A stretch of 64,000 nt of DNA from assembly GCF_001553855.1 (NCBI RefSeq), contig NZ_LQWV01000040.1:168001-232000 (forward strand), read 5' to 3'. Position 1 is the first letter of the stretch. Each line of letters starts with the position of its first letter. Shown here in pieces: positions 1 to 7,204 of the stretch. The position numbers and the translations under genes are program-made. The notes beneath the pieces were generated by a model. The model saw only the letters and a program-made list of their open reading frames with translations. It was not told where the DNA came from and ran no database searches. This DNA is from Streptococcus gordonii (GTDB lineage Bacteria > Bacillota > Bacilli > Lactobacillales > Streptococcaceae).

Positions 1-202
1 TTTCGATAGCAGCTAGAGTCTCCTCAAGGCTAACACGTGTTGGATTCTTGGTCCGAGTGTAGTCATAACCAGTTGATTGACCAAACTCAGGGTGCTGGTA
101 GGTCGTTGAAAAATGCAGGGGTGTTGTTAAGGCACCAGTTGTTGCATCCGTTTTGACCCCAGCTTGGGCCAGTATGGTATTCAAGTTTAATGCTTGACTC
201 AT
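1..202 (-). CDS. Cystathionine gamma-synthase-like PLP enzyme (5' part only)
   Basis: Only the first 67 codons are inside the window; the gene continues past the left edge. The N-terminus carries the segments TTPLHFSTTY and DYTRTKNPTR, typical of the Cys/Met metabolism PLP-dependent family (cystathionine gamma-synthase, beta-lyase). These enzymes act in transsulfuration between cysteine and homocysteine. The YxR motif in YDYTR binds the PLP phosphate in this family. The ATG is preceded by GAGG eight bases upstream. The catalytic lysine and substrate-specificity residues lie outside the window, so synthase cannot be separated from lyase. In pneumococcus a metB-like gene sits close to murE/murJ, which fits this position. 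Confidence 0.8.
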   Translation of the reverse strand, partial: MSQALNLNTILAQAGVKTDATTGALTTPLHFSTTYQHPEFGQSTGYDYTRTKNPTRVSLEETLAAIE

Positions 203-236
203 TTCTTATTCCTCACAATCTCGTAAATCTTATTCT

Positions 237-245
237 ATTGTAACA
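237..245 (-). promoter_or_regulatory. Candidate extended -10 promoter of the metB-like gene
   Basis: Read on the minus strand there is TGTTACAAT, an extended -10 element, about 35 bases upstream of the start codon at 202. I see no convincing -35 box. The leader would be about 28 nt and carries the GAGG ribosome site. Confidence 0.35.
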
Positions 246-299
246 TCTTGCGAAAGTTCTGCGCTTTGTTCTTTTCAAGAGCTAGATATAGTCTGAAAC

Positions 300-333
300 T
301 ATATAAAAACCCCGACCTTCAAATAGCCGGGGC
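300..333 (-). terminator. Intrinsic terminator after murJ
   Basis: A five-base stem CCCCG (328-332 on the opposite strand) pairs with CGGGG (310-314), followed on the minus strand by TTTTTAT. It lies just past the murJ stop codon. Confidence 0.6.
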
Positions 334-353
334 AAATACTTATGAATTAACAT

Positions 354-1985
354 TTAAGAAATATGGAATTTCCTTCTCAAACTGCTTGCTTTGGCCTCTC
401 CTACGAAGCGATCAAGCAAACGAACACGCAAGGCCAAGCCACCATAAACTGCAATACCAACTCCACCAATTAGAACCAAATAAATCATACTTGAGACACG
501 TCCAGCTGGATGGAAAAAGAAACCAAGAAGCAAATCAGCTAATGCAATGACAACTATCATTAAAAGCGTTAAAATACAAGTCAGTAAACTACGTTTGATC
601 AAGTTTTGAGGATTGAGTCCTGTGATATCACGAATTTCACGATACATAAAGACGATTGGAACAATCAGACCAATTGTCGTTGAGAGCAGAGGCCCGTAAG
701 CTCTGAATAGCCAAATCAGAGGAATTTGTAAAATCAACTTTACCACAACACCGTATAAGAAATAAACAATGGCCTTACGGTTTTGGAAGAGGGCTTGGAT
801 CATGGGAGCTAGCACTGTATAAAAGCTCAAAATAATTGTCTGTATAAGAGCAAATACAAAAAGTCCCAAAGCAAGTTTATCTGGCTGACCATAAAAGACC
901 GTATAGAGAGGCCGAGCAACCAGAACGGCACCAATCGTTGCAGGTAAGATAAACAAAAGCAACATGGTTAGGTTGTCCTGAATCAAACGAGCAGCAGCCT
1001 TAAAATCTCCCTTGACATAATTCTCTGTCAGAAGCGGAATCCCAACCCCACCAATAGAAGTCGCTACAGCAATCAAAATCATAGTTATTTTATTGGGATT
1101 AGCCGAGAAGTAACTAAACATGACTAAGAGCTGGGTATTAGTGTAATCCGTAAACCAACTCATTACATGGATGAAGGTCATCTGGTCAATAATTTGGAAG
1201 AGCTGGATAGCCGATCCAGTGATAATAAAAGGAATGGCTTCACGAATTGTATCCCAAAGCAATGCTCTGGTATCAATACTGCTTCCGCTTGGTGATTTTT
1301 TGAAGATTGCTTGGAGCATATTTTCCTTAGAAAGGAAATAAGCCAAAACTCCTACACTGGCAATCATCCCAATAAAAGCTGCAAATGTTGACTGGGTGAC
1401 AGCAGAAACATAATTTTTTGATCCGAAATTCATGATAAAGAAGGTCGCAAGAAGCATCCAAATAATCCGAATCAACTGCTCTGCCACTTGACTGATTGCA
1501 TAAGGTTTTAAATTGTTAAAGCCTTGGAAAAATCCTCGGATAACACTCATAGAAGGGAAAATCAGCACCGCCCATGAGAGACTTTGCATGATTGGAATCA
1601 AATCTTTCCCGCCACCAGATAAACTAGCAAAGAGAGGAGATAGAAGATACATGATTACTCCAAAAACAGCACCAAGAAATAACATGAACTTGAGAAATTC
1701 TCTGATTAGGGTAAAACTATGCTCCCTTTGATCAATCGTATTGTATTTAGCCACTTGCTTGGCTACAGCAACTGGAATTCCAGCTGTTGAAATCAGCAAA
1801 AACCAAGCGTAAATGTTGTAGCCCATAGTGAAAAGACCATTAGCCTCCGCACCATGCTTGCCCATCCAAATATACCAAGGAATAATATAAATAGCCCCCA
1901 AAAGACGGCTAATAAAGTTTCCAGCAGTCAGCCAGGCAGTTCCTCGCAGCATCTGCTGTTGCTGACTTGTCGTTTCTTGACTCAT
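354..1985 (-). CDS. murJ: Lipid II flippase MurJ/YtgP family (MOP superfamily)
   Basis: A 543-residue polytopic membrane protein, hydrophobic along most of its length with about 14 predicted helices. It has the YtgP-type N-terminus (GTAWLTAGNFISRLLGAIY) of the oligosaccharide flippase/MurJ family. In streptococci this protein moves lipid-linked peptidoglycan precursor across the cytoplasmic membrane. It is divergent from murE, which makes the cytoplasmic precursor, as in pneumococcus. The reading frame extends five codons further upstream to 2000, but the ATG at 1985 has TGAGG about 9 bases before it while the upstream ATG has no ribosome site, so I chose 1985. A generic polysaccharide exporter is the alternative; the murE linkage favours MurJ. 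Confidence 0.88.
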   Translation of the reverse strand: MSQETTSQQQQMLRGTAWLTAGNFISRLLGAIYIIPWYIWMGKHGAEANGLFTMGYNIYAWFLLISTAGIPVAVAKQVAKYNTIDQREHSFTLIREFLKFMLFLGAVFGVIMYLLSPLFASLSGGGKDLIPIMQSLSWAVLIFPSMSVIRGFFQGFNNLKPYAISQVAEQLIRIIWMLLATFFIMNFGSKNYVSAVTQSTFAAFIGMIASVGVLAYFLSKENMLQAIFKKSPSGSSIDTRALLWDTIREAIPFIITGSAIQLFQIIDQMTFIHVMSWFTDYTNTQLLVMFSYFSANPNKITMILIAVATSIGGVGIPLLTENYVKGDFKAAARLIQDNLTMLLLFILPATIGAVLVARPLYTVFYGQPDKLALGLFVFALIQTIILSFYTVLAPMIQALFQNRKAIVYFLYGVVVKLILQIPLIWLFRAYGPLLSTTIGLIVPIVFMYREIRDITGLNPQNLIKRSLLTCILTLLMIVVIALADLLLGFFFHPAGRVSSMIYLVLIGGVGIAVYGGLALRVRLLDRFVGEAKASSLRRKFHIS

Positions 1986-2025
1986 ACGATCAAACCTCAT
2001 CTTATCATTTAATAGCTTTTATCTT

Positions 2026-2054
2026 ATTATAAACTTTTCCTTTCCTCTTGTAAA
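2026..2054 (-). promoter_or_regulatory. murJ promoter
   Basis: Minus-strand -35 TTTACA (2049-2054), exact 17-base spacer, -10 TATAAT (2026-2031). The predicted start near 2019 gives a leader of about 34 nt before the ATG at 1985. Its -35 overlaps the -35 of the murE promoter. Confidence 0.75.
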
Positions 2055-2076
2055 ACCCAGCCATTAAGTTTACAAT
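2048..2076 (+). promoter_or_regulatory. murE promoter, apparently leaderless
   Basis: Plus-strand -35 TTGTAA (2048-2053), 17-base spacer, -10 TACAAT (2071-2076). Transcription would start about seven bases later, at or within a base or two of the murE ATG at 2083. No Shine-Dalgarno sequence is present before that ATG. Confidence 0.7.
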
Positions 2077-2082
2077 AAGATT

Positions 2083-3528
2083 ATGATAAAAATTGAAACA
2101 ATAATAGATATTTTAAAAAAAGATCATAATTTTCGTGAAATCATCAAAGACGGCCACTACTTCTTTCATGATAGTGGACTGACTTTTGACAAAATCAGCT
2201 ATGATAGCCGTAATGTGACAGATACGACCCTCTTCTTTGTTAAAGGCGAAAACTTCAAAAAAGAATTCCTAGAAGGTGCTGTAGAGTCTGGTCTGAAATT
2301 TTATATCAGTGAGAGCGATTTTGAAGTAGGAATCCCTGTACTTGTTGTTAATGATATCAAGCAGGCTATGAGCTTGATTGCCATGGAGTTTTATGGTAAT
2401 CCGCAAGACAAGCTTAAAATTTTAGCCTTTACAGGAACCAAGGGAAAAACAACGTCTGCTTACTTTGCCTACCAAATCCTATCGCAAAGTCACCAACCAG
2501 CCCTCCTATCCACCATGAATACCACCTTAGATGGCAAGAACTTCTTCAAGTCCAGCCTAACAACGCCAGAGAGCTTAGATTTATTTGAAATGATGGCCCA
2601 GGCTGTAGCTAATGACCGCACTCATCTGATTATGGAAGTTTCCAGTCAAGCCTATCTAAAAAAACGTGTTTATGGTTTAACTTTCGATGCCAGTGTTTTT
2701 CTCAATATCAGTCCTGATCATATCGGGCCAATTGAACATCCCACTTTTGAAGACTACTTCTACAACAAACGGCTCTTGATGGAAAATAGCAGAGCAGTGG
2801 TTGTCAACAGTGGCATGGATCATTTCCAAATCGTGAAAGAGCAAGTCTCTTCAATAGAACATGATTTCTATGGAGAAAATTCTAGCAACACCATCATAGA
2901 TTCTCAAGCCTTTAGCTTTGAAACAAGTGGCAAGCTAGCCGGAAAATACAACATTCAGCTTATCGGGCGTTTCAATCAAGAAAATGCTCTAGCTGCGGGC
3001 CTCGCCTGTCTTAGACTAGGTGCTAGCTTAACAGACATTCAAAAGGGAATTGCTCTTACTCGAGTTCCGGGGCGAATGGAAGTACTGACCCAAAAAAATG
3101 GTGCTAAAGTCTTTGTTGATTACGCTCATAATGGAGACAGTTTAACCAAACTGCTCAGTGTAGTCCAGGAACATCAAAAAGGCCAGACCGTTCTTGTTCT
3201 AGGAGCAACTGGAAACAAAGGAGAAAGTAGACGAAAGGATTTTGGAATCTTACTCAATAAACACCCAGAGATTCAAGTCATCCTGACTGCTGACGACCCT
3301 AATCGCGAAGATCCTGTAGCCATTGCCAAAGAAATCGCTAGTTATATATCCCACGATGTCACCATTATCGCTGATCGTGCAGAAGCAATAAAGGCAGCAA
3401 TGAGTCTTACTAGGCAAGAAGGAGATGCTGTTATTTTAGCTGGTAAAGGAGCCGATGCTTACCAGATTGTCCATGATCAAAAAGTAGCCTATCCAGGTGA
3501 CTATCAAATCGCAGAAAAATATCTATAA
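2083..3528 (+). CDS. murE: UDP-N-acetylmuramyl-tripeptide synthetase (lysine-adding)
   Basis: 481 residues. The Mur ligase ATP-binding loop TGTKGKTT is at 117-124, followed by the central ligase fold and a C-terminal domain. The motif ADDPNRED near residue 405 is the DDPN signature of L-lysine-adding MurE; meso-DAP-adding enzymes have DNPR. The enzyme adds lysine to UDP-MurNAc-L-Ala-D-Glu in the cytoplasm, the third residue of the streptococcal stem peptide. It is divergent from murJ. The start has no ribosome-binding site and coincides with the predicted transcription start, suggesting a leaderless message. An efficient bidirectional hairpin follows the stop codon. Family assignment is firm. 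Confidence 0.95.
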   Translation: MIKIETIIDILKKDHNFREIIKDGHYFFHDSGLTFDKISYDSRNVTDTTLFFVKGENFKKEFLEGAVESGLKFYISESDFEVGIPVLVVNDIKQAMSLIAMEFYGNPQDKLKILAFTGTKGKTTSAYFAYQILSQSHQPALLSTMNTTLDGKNFFKSSLTTPESLDLFEMMAQAVANDRTHLIMEVSSQAYLKKRVYGLTFDASVFLNISPDHIGPIEHPTFEDYFYNKRLLMENSRAVVVNSGMDHFQIVKEQVSSIEHDFYGENSSNTIIDSQAFSFETSGKLAGKYNIQLIGRFNQENALAAGLACLRLGASLTDIQKGIALTRVPGRMEVLTQKNGAKVFVDYAHNGDSLTKLLSVVQEHQKGQTVLVLGATGNKGESRRKDFGILLNKHPEIQVILTADDPNREDPVAIAKEIASYISHDVTIIADRAEAIKAAMSLTRQEGDAVILAGKGADAYQIVHDQKVAYPGDYQIAEKYL

Positions 3529-3532
3529 AAAT

Positions 3533-3563
3533 AAAAAGAGAGTTAACATTTAACTCTCTTTTT
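3533..3563 (+). terminator. Bidirectional terminator after murE
   Basis: A 14-base perfect inverted repeat (AAAAAGAGAGTTAA and its complement) with A and T runs on either side, immediately after the murE stop. It can also stop leftward transcription of the decayed gene next to it. Confidence 0.85.
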
Positions 3564-3571
3564 GGTTACAA

Positions 3572-3743
3572 TTATTTATTCAAGCTAGGGTTAATACCTT
3601 AAACTGCGTCTTCGACAGCACCTTTGGTAGCTCCTGCAACTTCTTTTGTTTTGGCAACTGTCTTTTCTAAAAGACTGTCAGCTTCTATCTAGTTTTTCTA
3701 AAACTTTTCCTTGCTTTTCTTTTTAAGCTGAAAAATCTCTCAT
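3572..3743 (-). pseudogene. Decayed small charged helical protein gene
   Basis: Reading leftwards from an ATG at 3743 gives MRDFSA, an in-frame TAA, then KEKQGKVLEKLD, a one-base frame change, then EADSLLEKTVAKTKEVAG and GATKGAVEDAV, a second TAA, then GINPSLNK and a final TAA at 3572-3574. If the lesions are repaired the product is a lysine/glutamate-rich protein of about 57 residues, resembling small stress-type helical proteins. I do not recognise the exact family. Two stops plus one frameshift in 172 bases mark it as a dead gene. Confidence 0.55.
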
Positions 3744-3778
3744 TTTCAAAGCTCAAACGTTCTGATTCTTTTAAAACA

Positions 3779-4432
3779 TCAGTTCAAACGAAAACTCAAC
3801 TTTTCCTTGTCAAAGCTAGCCTCTAGCTCGTATTTGCCAGTTTCGTTTTGCCGAATATAGCCCAAAATCACTAGGCTATCGACAAAAATGTCCCGCCTCT
3901 TCTGCATGAGTTCATCCTTGCGGACATACTTGAGAAGAAAGGTCGTCATATACTTGAGTGCATACTCTGGATTGACATCGCCCAAGACAGCATAGAGGGG
4001 CTTTTGTGCTTCAGAAAGAGGATATTGATGCTGCATTTTATAAAAATAATTAGCCAAGGTCAGCTTATCCCGCTGAAAATCTGTCTCTTCCAGCAAAACC
4101 GCAGCATTGGTCTGATTGGAAAGCTGGGTCTCAAAGCGTAGCTCCAACAGTTCTTGATAGAGGGGACTGTCATCACGGATAAAGACTTCCTGATCCAAAC
4201 ACAAGTCCTCCAAACTTTCCACAAGAGGCAACGACAGGTCATATCGCTTGTTCTCCCGCCGGATGTAGCCAGCTTTGATATAGTCCTCTATTGAGCGGTC
4301 AATATTAGCCACGCCCTCAAACGCTCGCTTAATCTCCCGCAGAATCACTGCCTCATGCCGATCCAAATAATCAATCAGTTTCTGAAAAAAAGGCTGGCGC
4401 GTCAAACGGCTGGGATTGATGATTTTAATCAT
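3779..4432 (-). CDS. Conserved streptococcal protein of unknown function (possibly DUF1803)
   Basis: 217 residues, soluble, charged and mostly helical, with no signal peptide or membrane segment. The two halves look alike at their ends (a GYIRREN segment near residue 55 and GYIRQNE near 195), as in winged-helix-like or duplicated small domains. I recall this streptococcal family as a DUF1803-type protein, but that is from memory of family context. It overlaps the upstream hydrolase gene by eight bases and has a strong ribosome site (AAGGAG, spacing 6), so the two are almost certainly co-translated. In pneumococcus the same two genes sit between murE and ppaC. Function unknown. Confidence 0.7.
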   Translation of the reverse strand: MIKIINPSRLTRQPFFQKLIDYLDRHEAVILREIKRAFEGVANIDRSIEDYIKAGYIRRENKRYDLSLPLVESLEDLCLDQEVFIRDDSPLYQELLELRFETQLSNQTNAAVLLEETDFQRDKLTLANYFYKMQHQYPLSEAQKPLYAVLGDVNPEYALKYMTTFLLKYVRKDELMQKRRDIFVDSLVILGYIRQNETGKYELEASFDKEKLSFRLN

Positions 4433-4937
4433 GGAGTTCTCCTTTATAGATAAGTTTTCTTGACTGAGCCAACTGGCTAGGGTTCGTCCCAGGCTGATCT
4501 ACAGGAACCGCCAAGCCCAAATCCCGATAATATTCCTTCCAAAAATCAGAAATCAGATTTTCCTCATCGCCAAACTGCATGGGAATCGTATCAAAAATCG
4601 GCAAAATCTCTGCAATATACTCCGAACAGTAAAAACCATCAGCCTGAGGATAAAAGCCGAAATTGTAAGGCTTTCCTAGATGTAATTTGGCCCTTTTAAA
4701 GACAGCTTCTACTTCAATAGCTGGATAGCAATACACGTCATAAATATCCTTATCCTGCAAAAAATCAGACAAGTCTTGATTGACAACACCCTTCTCATGG
4801 GTTGCATGATAAATCTCACCATTAAAAAAGATGGCCACGTGGCTATATGAACCAGTTGCTGCTCGAATGGCTTCAGCAATTTCTGAAGATCCGACTGTAA
4901 AAATCAAATCTCCATTTTGTAAATCTTGAATCTTCAT
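4425..4937 (-). CDS. YiiX/YebB-like permuted papain-fold cysteine hydrolase
   Basis: 170 residues. The N-terminal GDLIFTVG segment, His33 (SYSHVAIF) before Cys104 (GFYCSEY), and the order His-then-Cys fit the circularly permuted NlpC/P60 superfamily (YiiX, LRAT-like). Members hydrolyse amide or ester bonds in peptidoglycan fragments or lipids; the substrate here cannot be read from sequence. There is no signal peptide, so it probably acts in the cytoplasm. It is the first gene of a two-gene unit with the 217-residue protein, overlapping it by eight bases. A weak GGCGAG ribosome site precedes the ATG, and the ppaC terminator lies just upstream, so the pair either has a weak promoter of its own or lives on readthrough from ppaC. 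Confidence 0.75.
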   Translation of the reverse strand: MKIQDLQNGDLIFTVGSSEIAEAIRAATGSYSHVAIFFNGEIYHATHEKGVVNQDLSDFLQDKDIYDVYCYPAIEVEAVFKRAKLHLGKPYNFGFYPQADGFYCSEYIAEILPIFDTIPMQFGDEENLISDFWKEYYRDLGLAVPVDQPGTNPSQLAQSRKLIYKGELHD

Positions 4938-4953
4938 TTCTCTCGCCTATCAA

Positions 4954-4975
4954 AAAAGGAGTCAAAACTCCTTTT
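4954..4975 (-). terminator. Terminator between ppaC and the YiiX-like gene
   Basis: Nine-base stem AAAAGGAGT / ACTCCTTTT around a four-base loop, ending in a T run on the minus strand. It follows ppaC by about 50 bases. Confidence 0.7.
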
Positions 4976-5028
4976 AGGTATGAGGGGAATAGCCCCCATT
5001 TAGTAATTTATTTCGTCATTTGAGCTCT

Positions 5029-5964
5029 TTAAGCATTAAAACTTTCTGTCAGCTGAGGTACCACTTGTTTCTTACGAGAAACAGCGCCTGCAAGGAAAGC
5101 ATGGTTGTTTTCAAGAACAAAGTTGAAGGCTGCTTCGACCTTGTCCATATTGCTTCCGATAGCCAAAATTTCTGAGTTTGAGTTGATGATGTCTGTAATC
5201 ATCAAGACGAAGTCAGAGTAGCCATTGTCAGCGATTGCTTTTTCAATAGCCGCTTCGATTTCTGCTTGACGCTCCAAAACTTCTGCAATGTCAACAGTAT
5301 TGACCTGTGCTACACGGACATTGTTTCCATTCAACTCAAATGTTTTCGCATCGATGTCGATCAATTCTTCTGCAGACTTGCTAGCCAAGTTTGTACCTGC
5401 CTTAAGCATAGCCAAACCGTACTCTTCCAAGTTGACACCAGCCAGCTCAGCCAATTCTGGTGCAATGACCTTGTCAGTCGGATGAGTCGTTGGCGACTTG
5501 AGCAAGAGAGTATCAGAAATCAAACCAGACAGCATCAATCCTGCAATTTCTTTTGGAACTGCTACGCCATGTTCTTTGAACATACGATAAACAATAGATG
5601 AAGCAGAACCAACTGGCTCCAAACGCATGTAAAGTGGACTAGCTGTTTCAAAGTTAGCAACACGGTGGTGGTCCACCACGCCATAAACTTCAACTTCAGC
5701 GATATCAGCCACAGACTGCTGGAATTCATTGTGGTCTGTCAAGATTACTTGCTCAGCTCCCTCTGCTTTAGCAGAAGTAATCACGCGCGGTGCCGCCACG
5801 CCAAAGTAATCCAAAACAAAGGCAGTTTCTTCATTAGGCTCTCCCAATGCAACAGCTTCTGTATCCAAGCCATAAGCTTCGCGAGCCAAGTAAGCAAATG
5901 CGTAAGATGAACCGATAGCATCTGAATCAGGATTTTGGTGACCGAAAACTAAAATTTTAGACAT
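5029..5964 (-). CDS. ppaC: Manganese-dependent inorganic pyrophosphatase (family II)
   Basis: 311 residues. The DHH-family metal ligands are all visible: His9, Asp13 and Asp15 in [12 protein letters not shown], Asp77-His78, and Asp98-His99-His100. The C-terminal DHHA2 domain carries the substrate-binding SRKK motif at about 296-299. The enzyme hydrolyses pyrophosphate to phosphate in the cytoplasm and pulls biosynthetic reactions forward. Start chosen at the ATG with AGAGG about 6 bases upstream. It is monocistronic, bounded by a terminator on each side, between pflA and the YiiX-like pair. Confidence 0.95.
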   Translation of the reverse strand: MSKILVFGHQNPDSDAIGSSYAFAYLAREAYGLDTEAVALGEPNEETAFVLDYFGVAAPRVITSAKAEGAEQVILTDHNEFQQSVADIAEVEVYGVVDHHRVANFETASPLYMRLEPVGSASSIVYRMFKEHGVAVPKEIAGLMLSGLISDTLLLKSPTTHPTDKVIAPELAELAGVNLEEYGLAMLKAGTNLASKSAEELIDIDAKTFELNGNNVRVAQVNTVDIAEVLERQAEIEAAIEKAIADNGYSDFVLMITDIINSNSEILAIGSNMDKVEAAFNFVLENNHAFLAGAVSRKKQVVPQLTESFNA

Positions 5965-6052
5965 GATAAACCTCTTTTTTATATAAACTTTATTGCATTT
6001 ATTTTACCACAATTACAAGCATTTCACAAAAACAGAAGAAGATTTTTTGAAA

Positions 6053-6080
6053 AAAGGACTGGTCAACTCACCAGTCCTTT
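6053..6080 (-). terminator. Terminator after pflA
   Basis: Eleven-base perfect stem AAAGGACTGGT with its complement, six-base loop, followed leftwards by a long T run. It lies about 20 bases past the pflA stop. Confidence 0.85.
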
Positions 6081-6099
6081 TATTGATACTCAAAACAGA

Positions 6100-6909
6100 T
6101 CAGCTATTATGTACCCGGTTCATATACTCTGTATAGGACTCTGTCTGCATGAGCTCCTTGGCATTCTTGACCCGATCAGCTGTCGGAGGCTTAACCCCTT
6201 CCAGCTTGTAAGGAATGCCCAGCTCCCGCCATTTGAATTCTCCCATGGTATGATAAGGTAGAATTTCAAACTTATCAACGTTCTTCAGTGTCTTAACAAA
6301 CTTACCTAGCTCAATCAGGTCATCATCACGGTCGGTCAATCCTGGTACCAAGACATGACGGATCCAGACTGGTTTTCCAATATCAGACAAATACTTGGCA
6401 CAGGCCAAAATATTTTTGTTGGTCTGGCTGGTCACGATTCTGTGCTGTTCTTCATTAATTTCCTTGATATCCAAAAGGACAAGGTCGGTGACCGCCATAA
6501 GTTTGTCAAATTTTTTCAGATAGCGTGGTGTATTTCTGAAGGGAAGGGCACATGTATCCAAGGTACAGTGGATACCCAGCTCCTTAGCCTTGGTAAAGAA
6601 GGCAATCAAAAAATCAATCTGCAACAAAGCCTCTCCACCACTGACAGTGATGCCACCTTTGTTACCCCAGAAGCCCTTATAACGGAGAGCTTCTTGCAAG
6701 ACATCATCCACTGTCCGCAGCTGAGATTTGTTGGTCTCCATTTCCCATGTATCCGGATTATGGCAATACTGACAGCGCATATGACAACCTTGTAAAAAGA
6801 CAATGAAACGAATGCCAGGTCCATCTACAGCACCAAAACTCTCGGTAGAGTGGACCATGCCCGTCACCTTTCCATAATCAATAGTTTCTTCATTTTTCTC
6901 TTCAACCAT
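6100..6909 (-). CDS. pflA: Pyruvate formate-lyase-activating enzyme (radical SAM)
   Basis: 269 residues. The iron-sulfur cluster motif CX3CX2C is at Cys42, Cys46 and Cys49 (GCHMRCQYCH), with GG(I)TVSGGEALLQ as the SAM-binding GGE segment. It uses a 5'-deoxyadenosyl radical to install the glycyl radical on pyruvate formate-lyase, enabling mixed-acid fermentation without oxygen. The pfl gene itself is not in the window. AGAGG lies about 7 bases before the ATG. The promoter has a cre-like palindrome, so catabolite control by CcpA is likely. A glycerol dehydratase activator would look similar, but the length and neighbouring streptococcal order favour PflA. Confidence 0.92.
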   Translation of the reverse strand: MVEEKNEETIDYGKVTGMVHSTESFGAVDGPGIRFIVFLQGCHMRCQYCHNPDTWEMETNKSQLRTVDDVLQEALRYKGFWGNKGGITVSGGEALLQIDFLIAFFTKAKELGIHCTLDTCALPFRNTPRYLKKFDKLMAVTDLVLLDIKEINEEQHRIVTSQTNKNILACAKYLSDIGKPVWIRHVLVPGLTDRDDDLIELGKFVKTLKNVDKFEILPYHTMGEFKWRELGIPYKLEGVKPPTADRVKNAKELMQTESYTEYMNRVHNS

Positions 6910-6927
6910 AACACAACCTCTTCACTC

Positions 6928-6957
6928 TGAAAACGTTTTATAACTATTTTTATTATA
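6928..6957 (-). promoter_or_regulatory. pflA -10 box with cre-like operator
   Basis: Minus-strand -10 TATAAT (6952-6957); no good -35. The near-palindrome TGAAAACGTTTTATA starts at 6928 and matches the CcpA cre core. It lies just past the predicted start site near 6945, a position suited to blocking elongation. The surrounding 18-mer is identical to one in the man promoter at 39874. Confidence 0.6.
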
Positions 6958-7170
6958 ACACGATTAATGATAAAAATGACTTCATTTGCCTATTTTTTAG
7001 AAAACAAACTGTTTTTCAGTTTCATTTTCATTGTCTTACAACAGATAAGCTTCAACTTTTTTTCTCATCTCTGATACAAGAAATTAATCTTTTCAGGCTC
7101 TAGACTTAATTTTTTTATTTCAAATAGCAAACTCACTTTCAACCCTCCTTCTCCCCCTCTCTATTCCAAT

Positions 7171-7193
7171 AAAAAAGAGGGTTTCCCCTCTTT
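7171..7193 (-). terminator. Terminator after the LPXTG adhesin gene
   Basis: Stem AAAGAGGG / CCCTCTTT with a four-base loop and a run of T on the minus strand, about 10 bases past the stop. The remaining 210 bases to the pflA promoter are AT-rich and hold only a small six-base hairpin at 7006-7022. Confidence 0.8.
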
Positions 7194-7204
7194 ATATTTT
7201 CTTC

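Noticed and set aside
248..550. 100-codon plus-strand frame overlapping the end of murJ
   Set aside because: Antisense to murJ, has no ribosome site, and its first part spans the murJ terminator.
4060..4242. 60-codon minus-strand frame inside the 217-residue gene
   Set aside because: Same-strand out-of-frame shadow without a ribosome site.
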